Below are positions 25,622 through 35,025 of a stretch of 64,000 bases of DNA, in pieces. The stretch's first letter is position 1, and every line of letters starts with the position of its first letter. Both the position numbers and the translations under genes were made by a program. This DNA is from an uncultured Lachnospiraceae bacterium. GTDB taxonomy: Bacteria; Bacillota; Clostridia; Lachnospirales; Lachnospiraceae. The notes under the pieces were generated by a model, which saw only the letters and a program-made list of their open reading frames with translations, ran no database searches and had not been told where the DNA came from. The DNA lies in NCBI GenBank assembly GCA_910588875.1, contig CAJURT010000018.1, forward strand, positions 1-64,000. The letters run 5' to 3'.

Positions 25622-27433
25622 TCACGCATCCTCTCCGGCCTCACTGACTTCAATGCCCAATTCTTCCAGCTGTTTTATATCTACCGGGGAGGGCGCCTCA
25701 CACATCAGGCAGGAGGCATCCTTTACCTTCGGGAAGGCGATCACCTCACGGATGCTGTCACAGCCGCCCATCAGCATCGCCACACGGTCCAGGCCATAAG
25801 CCAGCCCTGCATGCGGCGGCACTCCGTATTTGAATGCAGTCAGCAAAAACCCGAACTGTTCCTGTGCCTGTTCGGGAGTAAACCCAAGCACCTCAAACAT
25901 CTTATTCTGGATATCATTCTGGTGGATCCGAACCGAACCGCCGCCCAGTTCCGTGCCATTGAGCACAATGTCATACGCTTTCGCGCGGACTGCCCCCGGG
26001 TCGCTGTCAATCAAGTGCCAGTCCTCCTCCATAGGCATGGTAAAGGGATGGTGCGTGGCCACAAACCTCCCCTGTTCCTCCGAATACTCCAAAAGCGGGA
26101 ACTCTGTCACCCACAGGAATTTAAAGTCATCTTTTTTCAGCAGATCCATCTGCCTGGCAAGTTCCAGGCGCAAATTGCCAAGTACGTCCCAGACTACCTT
26201 GTTTTTATCTGCCGCAAATAACAAAAGGTCTCCCGGCCTTCCTCCCATGGCAGTTACCAGTGCATCCATCTGCGCTTCTGTCATGAATTTGGCAAATGAA
26301 GATTTGAGGCTTCCGTCCGGCTGGATCGCCACGTAAGCCAACCCCTTAGCCCCGAATCCCTTGGCAAATTCCACCAGGGCGTCGATCTTCTTGCGCGGCA
26401 TGGCTCCCTGCCCCTCGGCATTGATCCCCCGGACCGTTCCTCCGGCTTCCAGTGCACCCAAAAACACCACAAACTCACAATCCCTCACCACATCTGACAC
26501 ATCCTTCAGTTCCATGCCAAAACGCAGATCCGGCTTGTCGGAGCCGTAACGGTCCATCGCCTCCCGCCAGGTCATACGCGGGATCGGCTGCGGGATCTCC
26601 ACTCCCAGCAGTTCCTTAAAAAGCTTGTGCATCAGGCGCTCATTGACATCCAGCACATCGTCCACATCCACGAAGGACAATTCCATGTCAATCTGGGTGA
26701 ACTCCGGCTGGCGGTCCGCCCTTAAATCCTCATCCCGGTAACACCTGGCCAGCTGGAAATAGCGGTCATACCCGGAACACATCAAAAGCTGCTTAAATAT
26801 CTGCGGCGACTGCGGCAAAGCATAAAAACTTCCAGGATGGACCCGGCTCGGAACCAGGTAATCCCTCGCCCCCTCCGGCGTGCTCTTAATCATAGTGGGG
26901 GTCTCAATCTCCAGAAACCCTTCCTCCGCCAAGAACTGGCGCGTCAGGATTGCGATATTGCTTCTCAATATCAGGTTCCGCTGGATGTCCGGCCTTCTTA
27001 AGTCCAGATAACGGTACTTTAACCGCAATTCCTCCTTAGTCTTGGAATTTTCCTCAATGGGGAATGGAGGGGTCTCTGACTCGGACAGAATCCTCAAGCT
27101 TTCCGCCCGCACCTCAATCGCCCCTGTGGCAAGGTTTTTGTTGACCACGTCCTTATTCTCATTTCCCGAACGGGCCTCCACCCTGCCCGTAACCGCAATG
27201 ACAAACTCACTGCGGAGTTTTTCTGCCTTGGCGAAACTCTCCGCCCCGCAGTCGCTTTCCTCAAATATAATCTGTAAAATCCCTGACCTGTCCCGCAGAT
27301 CCACAAAAATAATCCCGCCTTTATTCCTGCTCTTCTGCACCCATCCCATGACGGTAACGTTTGTCCCGATCTGTGATGCGCCTACTTCCGTGCATCTGTG
27401 GGATCTTTTCAGCCCCTGCATTGACTCTGCCAT
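25622..27433 (-). CDS. aspS: Aspartyl-tRNA synthetase
   Basis: Class II synthetase that charges tRNA-Asp (and possibly tRNA-Asn). 603 residues, the usual length of the bacterial type. Seen in order: anticodon-binding OB fold (VTVMGWVQKSRNKGGIIFVDLRD, within residues 28-60), class II motif 1 near 165 (FLEIETPTM), motif 2 (FQLARCYRDEDLRADRQPEF) near 220, a GAD insertion domain about 300-420, and motif 3 (YGLDRVAMLMGG) near 555. The ATG has GAAGGG upstream. It lies 64 bases downstream of hisS on the same strand, a common Bacillota pair. Confidence 0.97.
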   Translation of the reverse strand: MAESMQGLKRSHRCTEVGASQIGTNVTVMGWVQKSRNKGGIIFVDLRDRSGILQIIFEESDCGAESFAKAEKLRSEFVIAVTGRVEARSGNENKDVVNKNLATGAIEVRAESLRILSESETPPFPIEENSKTKEELRLKYRYLDLRRPDIQRNLILRSNIAILTRQFLAEEGFLEIETPTMIKSTPEGARDYLVPSRVHPGSFYALPQSPQIFKQLLMCSGYDRYFQLARCYRDEDLRADRQPEFTQIDMELSFVDVDDVLDVNERLMHKLFKELLGVEIPQPIPRMTWREAMDRYGSDKPDLRFGMELKDVSDVVRDCEFVVFLGALEAGGTVRGINAEGQGAMPRKKIDALVEFAKGFGAKGLAYVAIQPDGSLKSSFAKFMTEAQMDALVTAMGGRPGDLLLFAADKNKVVWDVLGNLRLELARQMDLLKKDDFKFLWVTEFPLLEYSEEQGRFVATHHPFTMPMEEDWHLIDSDPGAVRAKAYDIVLNGTELGGGSVRIHQNDIQNKMFEVLGFTPEQAQEQFGFLLTAFKYGVPPHAGLAYGLDRVAMLMGGCDSIREVIAFPKVKDASCLMCEAPSPVDIKQLEELGIEVSEAGEDA

Positions 27434-27497
27434 AATGTTCCCTTCTTTCCTAGTGATTATCTCACAGCAAACTTAATGTCCTTCCCGCTGCCCTCAG

Positions 27498-28760
27498 CTA
27501 TTTGAGCGCTTCCCGGTAAAAATTCACAAACTCCGTATAGCCTTCCTTCCCCAGCTGCTCCTTCTGGAACTTCTTATTTTTATTCATCTGGGAAACCAGC
27601 ACCTGCACACCCTGGCTTCGTTCCTCCATGGCCTGCCTCATAATCTCATTCAAACGGGCTTTTTCCATCCCTTTCTCTATCAGGTAGGCCTTCTTTTGCC
27701 TTTCACCCGGCACTTTCCCTCCCTGTGCCATCAGGATCGTGATTATCCGCTCAAATCCGATGGAAAATCCGCACGCCGGGGCATCCTTCCCGGTAAACCT
27801 GCCGATCATCTTATCATATCTGCCGCCGCCTGCCACAGACCCGCCAAAGCCTTCCATGGAAACTTCAAAGATCGTACCGGTATAATAGGACATCCCCCGT
27901 ACCAGAGCCGGGTCAAAATACAAGGAAAACTCCGTCTGCGCCAGTTCGTTTACCGTCTCCATAATGTAAGCCAGGCCAGCCGCCACTTCTTTTGGCAGCA
28001 CATCCGCCAGAATCTCCCCCAGCTTTTGTACCCCTGCCGCATCATGCCCGGCCTCGGTAAGCAGTTTTGTGTATTGGGCAACACTTTCCGGGCTGTGCCC
28101 GGCCTCTAAAAGTTCAGCCCCCACTCCCTCCTTGCCGATCTTGTCCATCTTATCCAGGGTAATGAATACCTGATCCAGGGAATCCTCCTCAAACCCGCAA
28201 TACAGCGCCATCCCTCTTAAGATCTCCCGGTCATTGACCCTCACCGTAAATGCATTCTGCGGGCAGATCTTGCCCAGCGCCGTGGTCGTCGCCAGGATCA
28301 GTTCAATCTCTGCCATCGAACTGGCATCCCCCAAAATATCAATATCACACTGGGTAAACTGGCGGAACCTCCCCTCCTGCGGCCTGTCTGCCCGCCACAC
28401 ACTGCCCATCTGCAGTGCCTTAAACGGGCTCGGCAGCTGTGCCTCATTGTTGGAATAATACCGGGCCAGCGGCAGCGTCAAATCATAGCGCAGCCCTTCC
28501 TCTGCCAGGTCAGCTTCACTCTCTGCCGTCTCCAGCTTCAGCTTCCCGCCCCTTTTTAAAATTTTAAAAATAAGCTTCTCATTATCCCCGCCCTGCTTGC
28601 TGGTAAGGTTCCCGATATGCTCCACACACGGGGTTTCAATCTGGGTAAAGCCAAACCCCCGGTATGTCTCACGGATCTGGTTCATCACATATTCCCTCAC
28701 CTGCATCTCCGCAGGCAAAATATCCCTCATGCCAGTCACTGGCTTCTTCTTCAATGCCAT
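27498..28760 (-). CDS. hisS: Histidyl-tRNA synthetase
   Basis: Class II synthetase for tRNA-His, 420 residues. Evidence: GMRDILPAEMQVREYV at the start, class II motif 1 around GFTQIETPCVEH, LRYDLTLPLARYYSNN near 90, motif 2 (MGSVWRADRPQEGRFRQFTQ) near 116, the histidine-binding segment LVRGMSYYTGTIFEV near 275, and GGGRYDKMIGRF near 300. Start ATG with GGAG eight bases upstream. No T-box leader is visible in the 103-base gap upstream. Confidence 0.97.
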   Translation of the reverse strand: MALKKKPVTGMRDILPAEMQVREYVMNQIRETYRGFGFTQIETPCVEHIGNLTSKQGGDNEKLIFKILKRGGKLKLETAESEADLAEEGLRYDLTLPLARYYSNNEAQLPSPFKALQMGSVWRADRPQEGRFRQFTQCDIDILGDASSMAEIELILATTTALGKICPQNAFTVRVNDREILRGMALYCGFEEDSLDQVFITLDKMDKIGKEGVGAELLEAGHSPESVAQYTKLLTEAGHDAAGVQKLGEILADVLPKEVAAGLAYIMETVNELAQTEFSLYFDPALVRGMSYYTGTIFEVSMEGFGGSVAGGGRYDKMIGRFTGKDAPACGFSIGFERIITILMAQGGKVPGERQKKAYLIEKGMEKARLNEIMRQAMEERSQGVQVLVSQMNKNKKFQKEQLGKEGYTEFVNFYREALK

Positions 28761-28863
28761 AATCTGCTCTCCGATTTCTTCAGTCTTCCATTCATGCCTA
28801 CGATTATACTATTATCACCTGTAATTATCAATGGTTTTCTGCTGTTTTGGCAAAATGCGCAAT

Positions 28864-30072
28864 CTAGCTGCCGCTCCCTCCCACAGTAATCACCGGGCTT
28901 TCAGAAAACTTCCCATCTTCTTTGCTGTCTAATGCCTGGCTATCGGCATCTGCCCCGTTTTCGGTATCTGCCCCACCTTCGGCATCTGCCCCGCCTTCAC
29001 CCCCAGCATCCGGTTCTTCCCCCAGGATGCTGACGGTTCCGTCTTCTTTGACCACCACCCCAAAACCGGTGCTGTAGACGTTCAGCTTCCGGATAATGTC
29101 GGCACGCTTCTCTCCCTCTGCCGGAGTGGGACAGTAATCGTTGCGGTGCATCACCGAACTGATGGTGCAGGGAATCACGCTTAGCTTTGCCTCTTTCTGG
29201 TTTTCTTCCCCCAGGGTGAATTCCACCTGGGCAATCATGGTGTCTTTGTCCCTGGGATTGCGGTTTGCACCAAAGCAGAAGTTCCCAAGGCTGTAGAGGA
29301 TATATTTGCCGTTATAGGCTTCAATCCCCTGCAGCACATGGGGATGGCAGCCAACCACCAGGTCGGCTCCCCAATCGATGCATTTATGGCCGAGTTCACG
29401 CTGGTATGCATCCGGGTAATAGACGGACTCCGGCCCCCAATGGCAGCAGGCCAGGATCACGTCTGCTTCTTCCTTAAGATGTGCGATTCCTTCCTGCAGG
29501 TATGGTTCAGCCCCTCTCCCGTCATCCACCACGCTGACCGAGACAAATCCGACTTTTACCCCGGCCTCCGTCTCGTAGATCCCCACGGTCTCATTGCATG
29601 CGTAGGGAAGGCCGATACCGGCGAAGGCGGCCAGCGTATCCGCGATCCCCTGGGCGCCGTAATCAATCCGGTGGTTATTGCCAAAAGTCACGGCCTCAAT
29701 GTCCGCCTCCGGCAGGATTGCGATGTATTCCGGCTTCCCCTTAATGTTGAATGCCTTCGGGACTAAATGGTTGGAATTGGTCAGGACCCCTTCAAAATTT
29801 ACCAAGGTCATGTCATCCGCCTCAAAGATCGGTTTGACATTCTTAAAAAAATACCCCGGCCCATGGCTGTCATACATCTCCCGGAAGGTTCCTGCGTACC
29901 CATGTATGGAAAGGTTGCCCAAAGAACAGTCCCCTGCCAGGGAAATCACAGCCTTTTTCCCTTCCTCCTTTGGCGTCCCTCCCGCCGCGTCATGCGGGCC
30001 GTACCCGCTAATCAGCAGCGCCATGGCTATGGCTCCTGCCGCAACAGCCGCTTTTTGGCTTCTCATACCCAT
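28864..30072 (-). CDS. CapA-family (PGA_cap) metallophosphatase-like protein
   Basis: 402 residues. A secretion-type hydrophobic N-terminus (AAVAAGAIAMALLISGYG) is followed by the CapA fold: ISLAGDCSLG near 47, DMTLVNFEGVLT near 90, the VTFGNNHRIDYG motif near 130, VILACCHWGPE near 210, LVVGCHPHVLQGIE near 245 and YSLGNFCFG near 270. CapA is the poly-gamma-glutamate assembly protein, but most members in Clostridia have unknown roles. The C-terminus has a low-complexity GGAD repeat tail near 360-385. The start was set at ATG 30072 (AAAGGAG upstream); the frame is open to 30207. No lipobox cysteine, so it is secreted or membrane-anchored by the signal segment. Confidence 0.85.
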   Translation of the reverse strand: MGMRSQKAAVAAGAIAMALLISGYGPHDAAGGTPKEEGKKAVISLAGDCSLGNLSIHGYAGTFREMYDSHGPGYFFKNVKPIFEADDMTLVNFEGVLTNSNHLVPKAFNIKGKPEYIAILPEADIEAVTFGNNHRIDYGAQGIADTLAAFAGIGLPYACNETVGIYETEAGVKVGFVSVSVVDDGRGAEPYLQEGIAHLKEEADVILACCHWGPESVYYPDAYQRELGHKCIDWGADLVVGCHPHVLQGIEAYNGKYILYSLGNFCFGANRNPRDKDTMIAQVEFTLGEENQKEAKLSVIPCTISSVMHRNDYCPTPAEGEKRADIIRKLNVYSTGFGVVVKEDGTVSILGEEPDAGGEGGADAEGGADTENGADADSQALDSKEDGKFSESPVITVGGSGS

Positions 30073-30157
30073 ATGCTCCTTTCCTGCTCCCATCCTGAGA
30101 AATTGCCGTCCCCTGCCCTGCGGGCAAAAGGCACATAACCTCTTTGTGTTTTTTACA

Positions 30158-31672
30158 CTATGTTGCAGAGAACGGGAATGCAAAGAACAATTCCCGCTTC
30201 CTCTCAATCATCTCACCGATCCGCCCGATATACTGTTCCACATTTTTCACTGTTTCCACGCGCTCAACCCGGTTCTCCCCCGGGATGACCCGTTTGGTCG
30301 TCGTCCCGGCGCCGCAGCCGATGATCGTCTGCTGCTCCTCCATCATCAGGACATTGTAAATGCATGCTTTCCCCGGCCTGGCATAGCCCACATTCTCAAA
30401 ATTTCCGGCCATATTTTTCTGGCGGTAGAGATAATATGGATCTAACCCCATCTCCCGGGCATAGCGGGCCGCCATGTCAATAATCTCCTGGGTTCCGGTG
30501 ATCTTATAATCCTTATAGGCTTCCCTCATGGTATTCAGCCGCGCCGCCCGTTTGATGGCCAGGGAATGGATGGTCAGGCTGTCCGGGCCTAGCGCCTTAA
30601 TCTCCTCCATCGTCCTTTGCACATCATCCTCTTCCTCCTGCGGCAAGCCCACAATCAGGTCCATATTGATATTGTCAAAGCCCATGCCGCGTGCCGTCAG
30701 AAACCTGTCCCTCACGTCCTCCACCGTATGCCTCCGCCCGATTAAGTCAAGCGTTTTCTGGTTCATGGTCTGGGGGTTGATGGAGATGCGCGTAACCCCG
30801 TATTTTTTCAGCACCTCCAGCTTTTCCTCTGTGATGCTGTCCGGCCGCCCGGCCTCCACGGTAAATTCGGCAGCTCCGGCACAGCCGAAGGTATCTGTCA
30901 GCTTTTCCAGCAACCGCTCCAAGGCATTTGCCGGCAGTGATGTCGGGGTGCCCCCGCCTACATAGACAGAAGACGGATGTTTCCCGGCCTGCCCCGCCAC
31001 ATATTCCAGTTCCATGAACAATGCATCCAGGTATTCGTCCACGCGCCCCTGCCACTTTTCTATCGGATAGGAAGTAAAAGAACAGTACAGGCACGTGGTC
31101 GGGCAGAAAGGTATCCCGACATAGAGGCTGTAGCTATCCCCCCCACACCCTTTTGGCAGCTGTGACAGCAGTTCCCGCTCCCTCGACGCGATCTCCACAC
31201 ATAGCTTGGCCTTGCTGTCACTGGCAAAATAAGTCTCTTTCATATAGTCACAGACCGCCTTTTGGCCTATGCCCTGCCCCAGCATGGTAAGAGCTATCTT
31301 GGCAGGGCGGATCCCGGTCAGCGAGCCCCACGGCAGACCCCTGCCGGTCAGTGCCTTCAAAGTCACATACAGACGCCTCTTGATCTTATTCTTCGTCTCC
31401 GTCCGGTTGTCATAATCCACCCGGATCGGCTCATCAAAATGATCCAGTTCCTGCCGCTCTGCCGGTGACGTGCCCCAGACAAGCGGTGAGTAGTCTCCCC
31501 AGAACACGACCTGCATCCGGAACCATTCGCGGTTCTCATCCACTTCCCCGATCAGGCATAATTCCAGCCCCGGCAGCATCTCGTGCACAAAAGACCTCCC
31601 CGGGAAAAAAGCCATCAAAAGTTCCCGGATATCCTGTTCATACGCATTATCATTTAAAATTATTCCAATCAT
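30158..31672 (-). CDS. hemZ: Oxygen-independent coproporphyrinogen dehydrogenase (HemZ type)
   Basis: Radical SAM enzyme of the HemN/HemZ group, possibly acting in anaerobic haem or related tetrapyrrole synthesis. 504 residues from the ATG at 31672; the open frame starts at a TTG. The HemZ-type N-terminal extension (MIGIILNDNAYEQDIRELL) precedes the cluster motif GIPFCPTTCLYCSFTSYP (CX3CX2C) near 180. VGGGTPTSL near 235, TVEAGRPDSI near 265, RISINPQTMNQKTL near 285 and DLIVGLPQEEEDDV near 330 follow. The C-terminal YYLYRQKNMAGNFENVGYA segment fits HemZ. Alternative: a haem chaperone-like HemW paralogue, less likely given the length. Confidence 0.88.
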   Translation of the reverse strand: MIGIILNDNAYEQDIRELLMAFFPGRSFVHEMLPGLELCLIGEVDENREWFRMQVVFWGDYSPLVWGTSPAERQELDHFDEPIRVDYDNRTETKNKIKRRLYVTLKALTGRGLPWGSLTGIRPAKIALTMLGQGIGQKAVCDYMKETYFASDSKAKLCVEIASRERELLSQLPKGCGGDSYSLYVGIPFCPTTCLYCSFTSYPIEKWQGRVDEYLDALFMELEYVAGQAGKHPSSVYVGGGTPTSLPANALERLLEKLTDTFGCAGAAEFTVEAGRPDSITEEKLEVLKKYGVTRISINPQTMNQKTLDLIGRRHTVEDVRDRFLTARGMGFDNINMDLIVGLPQEEEDDVQRTMEEIKALGPDSLTIHSLAIKRAARLNTMREAYKDYKITGTQEIIDMAARYAREMGLDPYYLYRQKNMAGNFENVGYARPGKACIYNVLMMEEQQTIIGCGAGTTTKRVIPGENRVERVETVKNVEQYIGRIGEMIERKRELFFAFPFSAT

Positions 31673-31785
31673 GGCTCCCTTTTCCCGCCCTGCCTTTCTC
31701 TCTTTCCTGGCCGCCGCCAAACGGGCAAGGGTATGCCAGAAAATTCGTACTTGCCAGCTGCACGCCCTCGCTTCCCGCCCACGGG

Positions 31786-32433
31786 TTAATGCCTGCTGTA
31801 CACGGCTACCGGGTTATACCGCTGTTCATGCCCGATTGTCGTCACCTCGCCATGCCCCGGGTAAACCATGGTATCCTCCGGCAATGCCAGCAGCTTTTCC
31901 GTGATGGAACGCACAATCGCCCGGCTGTCTCCAGTCGGCAGGTCCGTCCGCCCCAGGGAATCCGCAAACAAAGTGTCGCCGCTGATCAGCACCTTCTCCG
32001 ATTCCAGGTAGTAGCACACGGAGCCAGCCGTATGCCCCGGTGTCTCTAACACCTTCCACTCAAACCCAATCAGGGAAAGCACTTCCCCGTCCCTGACAAG
32101 CACATCCGCCTCAATGCCTATCTGCTCCATGCCCATTGACCCGCTTAAATTCATCGACGGATCCTGCAAAAGCTGGTTTTCCTCCCGCCCCGCATATACC
32201 TGGCAAGGGAATGCCCGGCAAATGTCCTCCACTGCCATGATATGGTCAAAATGCCCATGGGTGAGCAGGATTGCCGTAGGCGTGACCTCCAGCTCCCGGC
32301 ATTTGTTCAGCACATAAGCCCCGTTGTCCGCCGGATCCACCACTACCGCCTGCCTGGTCTTATTATGGAACATCAGATAGCAGTTCGTGCTGACACCGCC
32401 AAGAACATATGTTTGAATCCTCAAATCACTCAT
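31786..32433 (-). CDS. MBL-fold metallo-hydrolase (glyoxalase II-like)
   Basis: 215 residues with the full metallo-beta-lactamase metal set: LLTHGHFDHIMAVED (HXHXDH) near 56, LETPGHTAGSVCYY near 130, the bridging aspartate in ISGDTLFADSLGRTDLP near 153, and VYPGHGEVTTIGHE near 193. This pattern is that of the YcbL/GloB-like hydrolases that cleave thioesters such as S-lactoylglutathione analogues; the true substrate is unknown. Start at ATG 32433 with GGAGGAG upstream rather than 32445. It follows rel by 63 bases and probably shares its transcript. Confidence 0.9.
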   Translation of the reverse strand: MSDLRIQTYVLGGVSTNCYLMFHNKTRQAVVVDPADNGAYVLNKCRELEVTPTAILLTHGHFDHIMAVEDICRAFPCQVYAGREENQLLQDPSMNLSGSMGMEQIGIEADVLVRDGEVLSLIGFEWKVLETPGHTAGSVCYYLESEKVLISGDTLFADSLGRTDLPTGDSRAIVRSITEKLLALPEDTMVYPGHGEVTTIGHEQRYNPVAVYSRH

Positions 32434-32496
32434 TTTCTCCTCCATCCTGATCGCTTCCTAATAAAAAGAGAAAAGCGCTGGACGCGCTCCCGGCCA

Positions 32497-34776
32497 TTAC
32501 CCTGCCGTCCGCTCAATATCCAGCACTCCCTCTACCTGCCTTATCTTATCTGTCAACCGGTTCAGTTCATCCTTCCCATGGATATCAAAGGTCATGATGA
32601 TCGTCGCCTTCCCTTGCTTGCTGGTTCGCACATTAATCGAAGTAATATCAATCTGCTTTTCCGTAAACACCTTGGAAATATCCACAAAAATCCCGATCCG
32701 GTTGTTGGCATAGATCTGGATCTCCGTCGAATACCTCTCCCTGCTGCCGTCACTGCCTTCCGGCTGCTGCCATTCCGCGTCAATCAGCCTCACCCGTTCA
32801 TCCTCCGGCAGGTTAATGACATTGATGCAGTCTGTCCGGTGGATCGACACCCCGCGCCCCCGGGTGACAAAGCCCACTATCTCATCCCCCGGCACCGGGC
32901 TGCAGCAGCGCGAGAAGCGTACCGCCACATCGTGGATGCCCTTTACCACAATCCCGTTGGATTTTTTTGAGATCGGCACCTTGGTGTTGATGTCACTCAG
33001 CCCATCCAGGATATTCTTATCCGTAACCTCATTTTTAAGCTTCTTGTTGCGCTCCTCGATCATCTTATTGATGACCTGGCCTTCCTTAAGCCCTCCATGG
33101 CCAATGGAAGCCAGCACGGAATCCCAGTCCTTAAATGCATAGCGGGCCATGACCTTCTCCTGGAACTCTGACTTGTTCAGTTCCGGAAAAACAATGCCCT
33201 TGGCCTTGCAGTACCGGTCAATCATCTCCTTGCCCTTAAGGATATTATCTTCCTTCAGTTCTGTCTTAAACCACTGGTTAATCTTGTTCCTTGCCTGGGT
33301 GCTCTTCACCAGGGACAGCCAATCACGGCTCGGGCCCTTGGAATTCTGGGAGGTGATGATCTCAATCTGATCCCCGTTCTGGATCACATAATCGATATTC
33401 ACCAGCTTCCCGTTGACCCTGGCCCCCACCATCTTATTCCCCACTGCACTGTGGATAGCATAGGCAAAATCAATGGGGGTGGAACCGCTGGGCAGGTTCT
33501 TGACATCCCCGGAAGGAGTAAAGCAGTACACATTGTCTGAGAACAGGTCAAGATCCCCTTTCACCAGGCTTAAAAACTCCCGGGAATCATCCGTATCCCG
33601 CTGCCATTCCAGTATCTGGCGCAGCCAACTCATCTTGGCTTCCTCATCGCCGGCCGCGATCTTGCCGCTGCCGCTCTCCTTATACTTCCAGTGGGCGGCA
33701 ATGCCGTACTCTGCCGTCCGGTGCATCTCATAGGTGCGGATCTGGATCTCAAAGGGCTGGCCGGTGCTGCCGATCAGGGTGGTGTGCAGGGACTGGTACA
33801 TGTTCGGCTTGGGCATGGCAATATAATCCTTAAAACGCCCCGGGATCGGCTTGTAAAGTTCATGGATTACCCCCAGGGCCGCGTAGCAGTCCTTCACCGT
33901 CTCCACGATAATCCGCACGGCAAACAGGTCATAGATCTGGTCCAGGGTCTTATCCTGGTTCACCATCTTTTTATAGATGCTGAAAAAATGCTTCACCCGG
34001 CCGTCCACGCTGGCAGTGATATCTGCCTCCATCATGTGGTTCCTCACATCATCCACGATCTCCCGGACGAACCGTTCCCTGGCATCCTTGCGCAGGTTTA
34101 CCTTCTCCACCAGTTCCTGGTAGACCTCGGGCTTTAAAAACCGAAGGGACAAGTCATCCAGTTCCGTCTTAATCCGGGAAATGCCCAGCCGGTCCGCAAT
34201 CGGCGCATAGATCTCCAGGGTCTCCCGGGCCTTCTCCTTCTGTTTTTCCGGTTTCCAGAACTGCCCGGTACGCATATTGTGCAGCCGGTCGGCCAGCTTG
34301 ATAATGATCACCCGGATATCCCTGGCCATCGCCAAAAACATCTTGCGCAGGTTCTCCGCCTGGATCTCCACCTTATCCTTATCCCAGGACAGCTGAGTCA
34401 GCTTGGTTACCCCGTCCACCAAGAATGCCACCTCTGAGCCGAACTCCCGCGTCATGTCCTCCAAGGTCATGACCGTATCCTCCACCACGTCATGCAGAAG
34501 GCCGGAAGCTATCGTCTCCTTATCCATCTCCAGATCAGCCAGAATGATCGCCACGCAAAGAGGGTGGATGATATAGGGCTCCCCTGATTTGCGCTTCTGG
34601 TCTTTATGGGCATCCCGAGCTATCCGGTATGCTTTTTCAATCATGGAAATATCATCCGACGGATGGTACTTCCGGATGGTGCGGATCAGCTTCTGATAAA
34701 GTTCCTCCGGACTGGTAAAATCCGCGGGGTTCTCCAGCTCAATATTCATTTTCCTATCCGTATGTTCTTTCGCCAT
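32497..34776 (-). CDS. rel: Bifunctional (p)ppGpp synthetase/hydrolase, RelA/SpoT family
   Basis: Cytosolic stringent-response enzyme, about 759 residues. The N-terminal HD hydrolase is intact (IIHPLCVAIILADL, GLLHDVVEDT, LADRLHNMRT). The synthetase has GRFKDYIAMPKPNMYQSLHT near 330 and FEIQIRTYEMH; RFKD is the form typical of bifunctional Rel. A TGS domain (VYCFTPSGDVKNLPSGSTPI) and a C-terminal ACT domain (TEIQIYANNRIGIFVDISK) follow. The start was placed at ATG 34776 (AGGTGG upstream); 34749 is an alternative and the frame is open to 34845. Confidence 0.95.
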   Translation of the reverse strand: MAKEHTDRKMNIELENPADFTSPEELYQKLIRTIRKYHPSDDISMIEKAYRIARDAHKDQKRKSGEPYIIHPLCVAIILADLEMDKETIASGLLHDVVEDTVMTLEDMTREFGSEVAFLVDGVTKLTQLSWDKDKVEIQAENLRKMFLAMARDIRVIIIKLADRLHNMRTGQFWKPEKQKEKARETLEIYAPIADRLGISRIKTELDDLSLRFLKPEVYQELVEKVNLRKDARERFVREIVDDVRNHMMEADITASVDGRVKHFFSIYKKMVNQDKTLDQIYDLFAVRIIVETVKDCYAALGVIHELYKPIPGRFKDYIAMPKPNMYQSLHTTLIGSTGQPFEIQIRTYEMHRTAEYGIAAHWKYKESGSGKIAAGDEEAKMSWLRQILEWQRDTDDSREFLSLVKGDLDLFSDNVYCFTPSGDVKNLPSGSTPIDFAYAIHSAVGNKMVGARVNGKLVNIDYVIQNGDQIEIITSQNSKGPSRDWLSLVKSTQARNKINQWFKTELKEDNILKGKEMIDRYCKAKGIVFPELNKSEFQEKVMARYAFKDWDSVLASIGHGGLKEGQVINKMIEERNKKLKNEVTDKNILDGLSDINTKVPISKKSNGIVVKGIHDVAVRFSRCCSPVPGDEIVGFVTRGRGVSIHRTDCINVINLPEDERVRLIDAEWQQPEGSDGSRERYSTEIQIYANNRIGIFVDISKVFTEKQIDITSINVRTSKQGKATIIMTFDIHGKDELNRLTDKIRQVEGVLDIERTAG

Positions 34777-34949
34777 AGAAAAAGCCACCTTTTCTAAGGA
34801 TTTTTGATATTTCTTCATTATAATTATTTTTGTCGGAAAATGCAAGGGGGATTCCGTCCTGACGCGGGAAATGCCCTACAAATTTTACCAAAAAGAGCCA
34901 TTTTTCCTTCCAAAAACGATTTCTTGTGCCTCCCGGCTGCAGGCATAAC

Positions 34950-34989
34950 GAAAAAAAGCAGGGAAAACCGCCGATGGCGCCCCCCTGCT
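34950..34989 (-). terminator. Terminator downstream of the M24-like gene
   Basis: Outer arms of seven bases (34957-34963 and 34983-34989) with a GC-rich inner stem. On the minus strand it is followed by seven T. It separates the 35-50 kb cluster from rel. Confidence 0.7.
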
Positions 34990-35025
34990 CTCCTTCATTT
35001 CTTTACATATGTCACAGATTTTTTC

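Noticed and set aside
28761..28863. T-box leader upstream of hisS
   Set aside because: The gap is only 103 bases and shows neither a T-box word nor a terminator hairpin.
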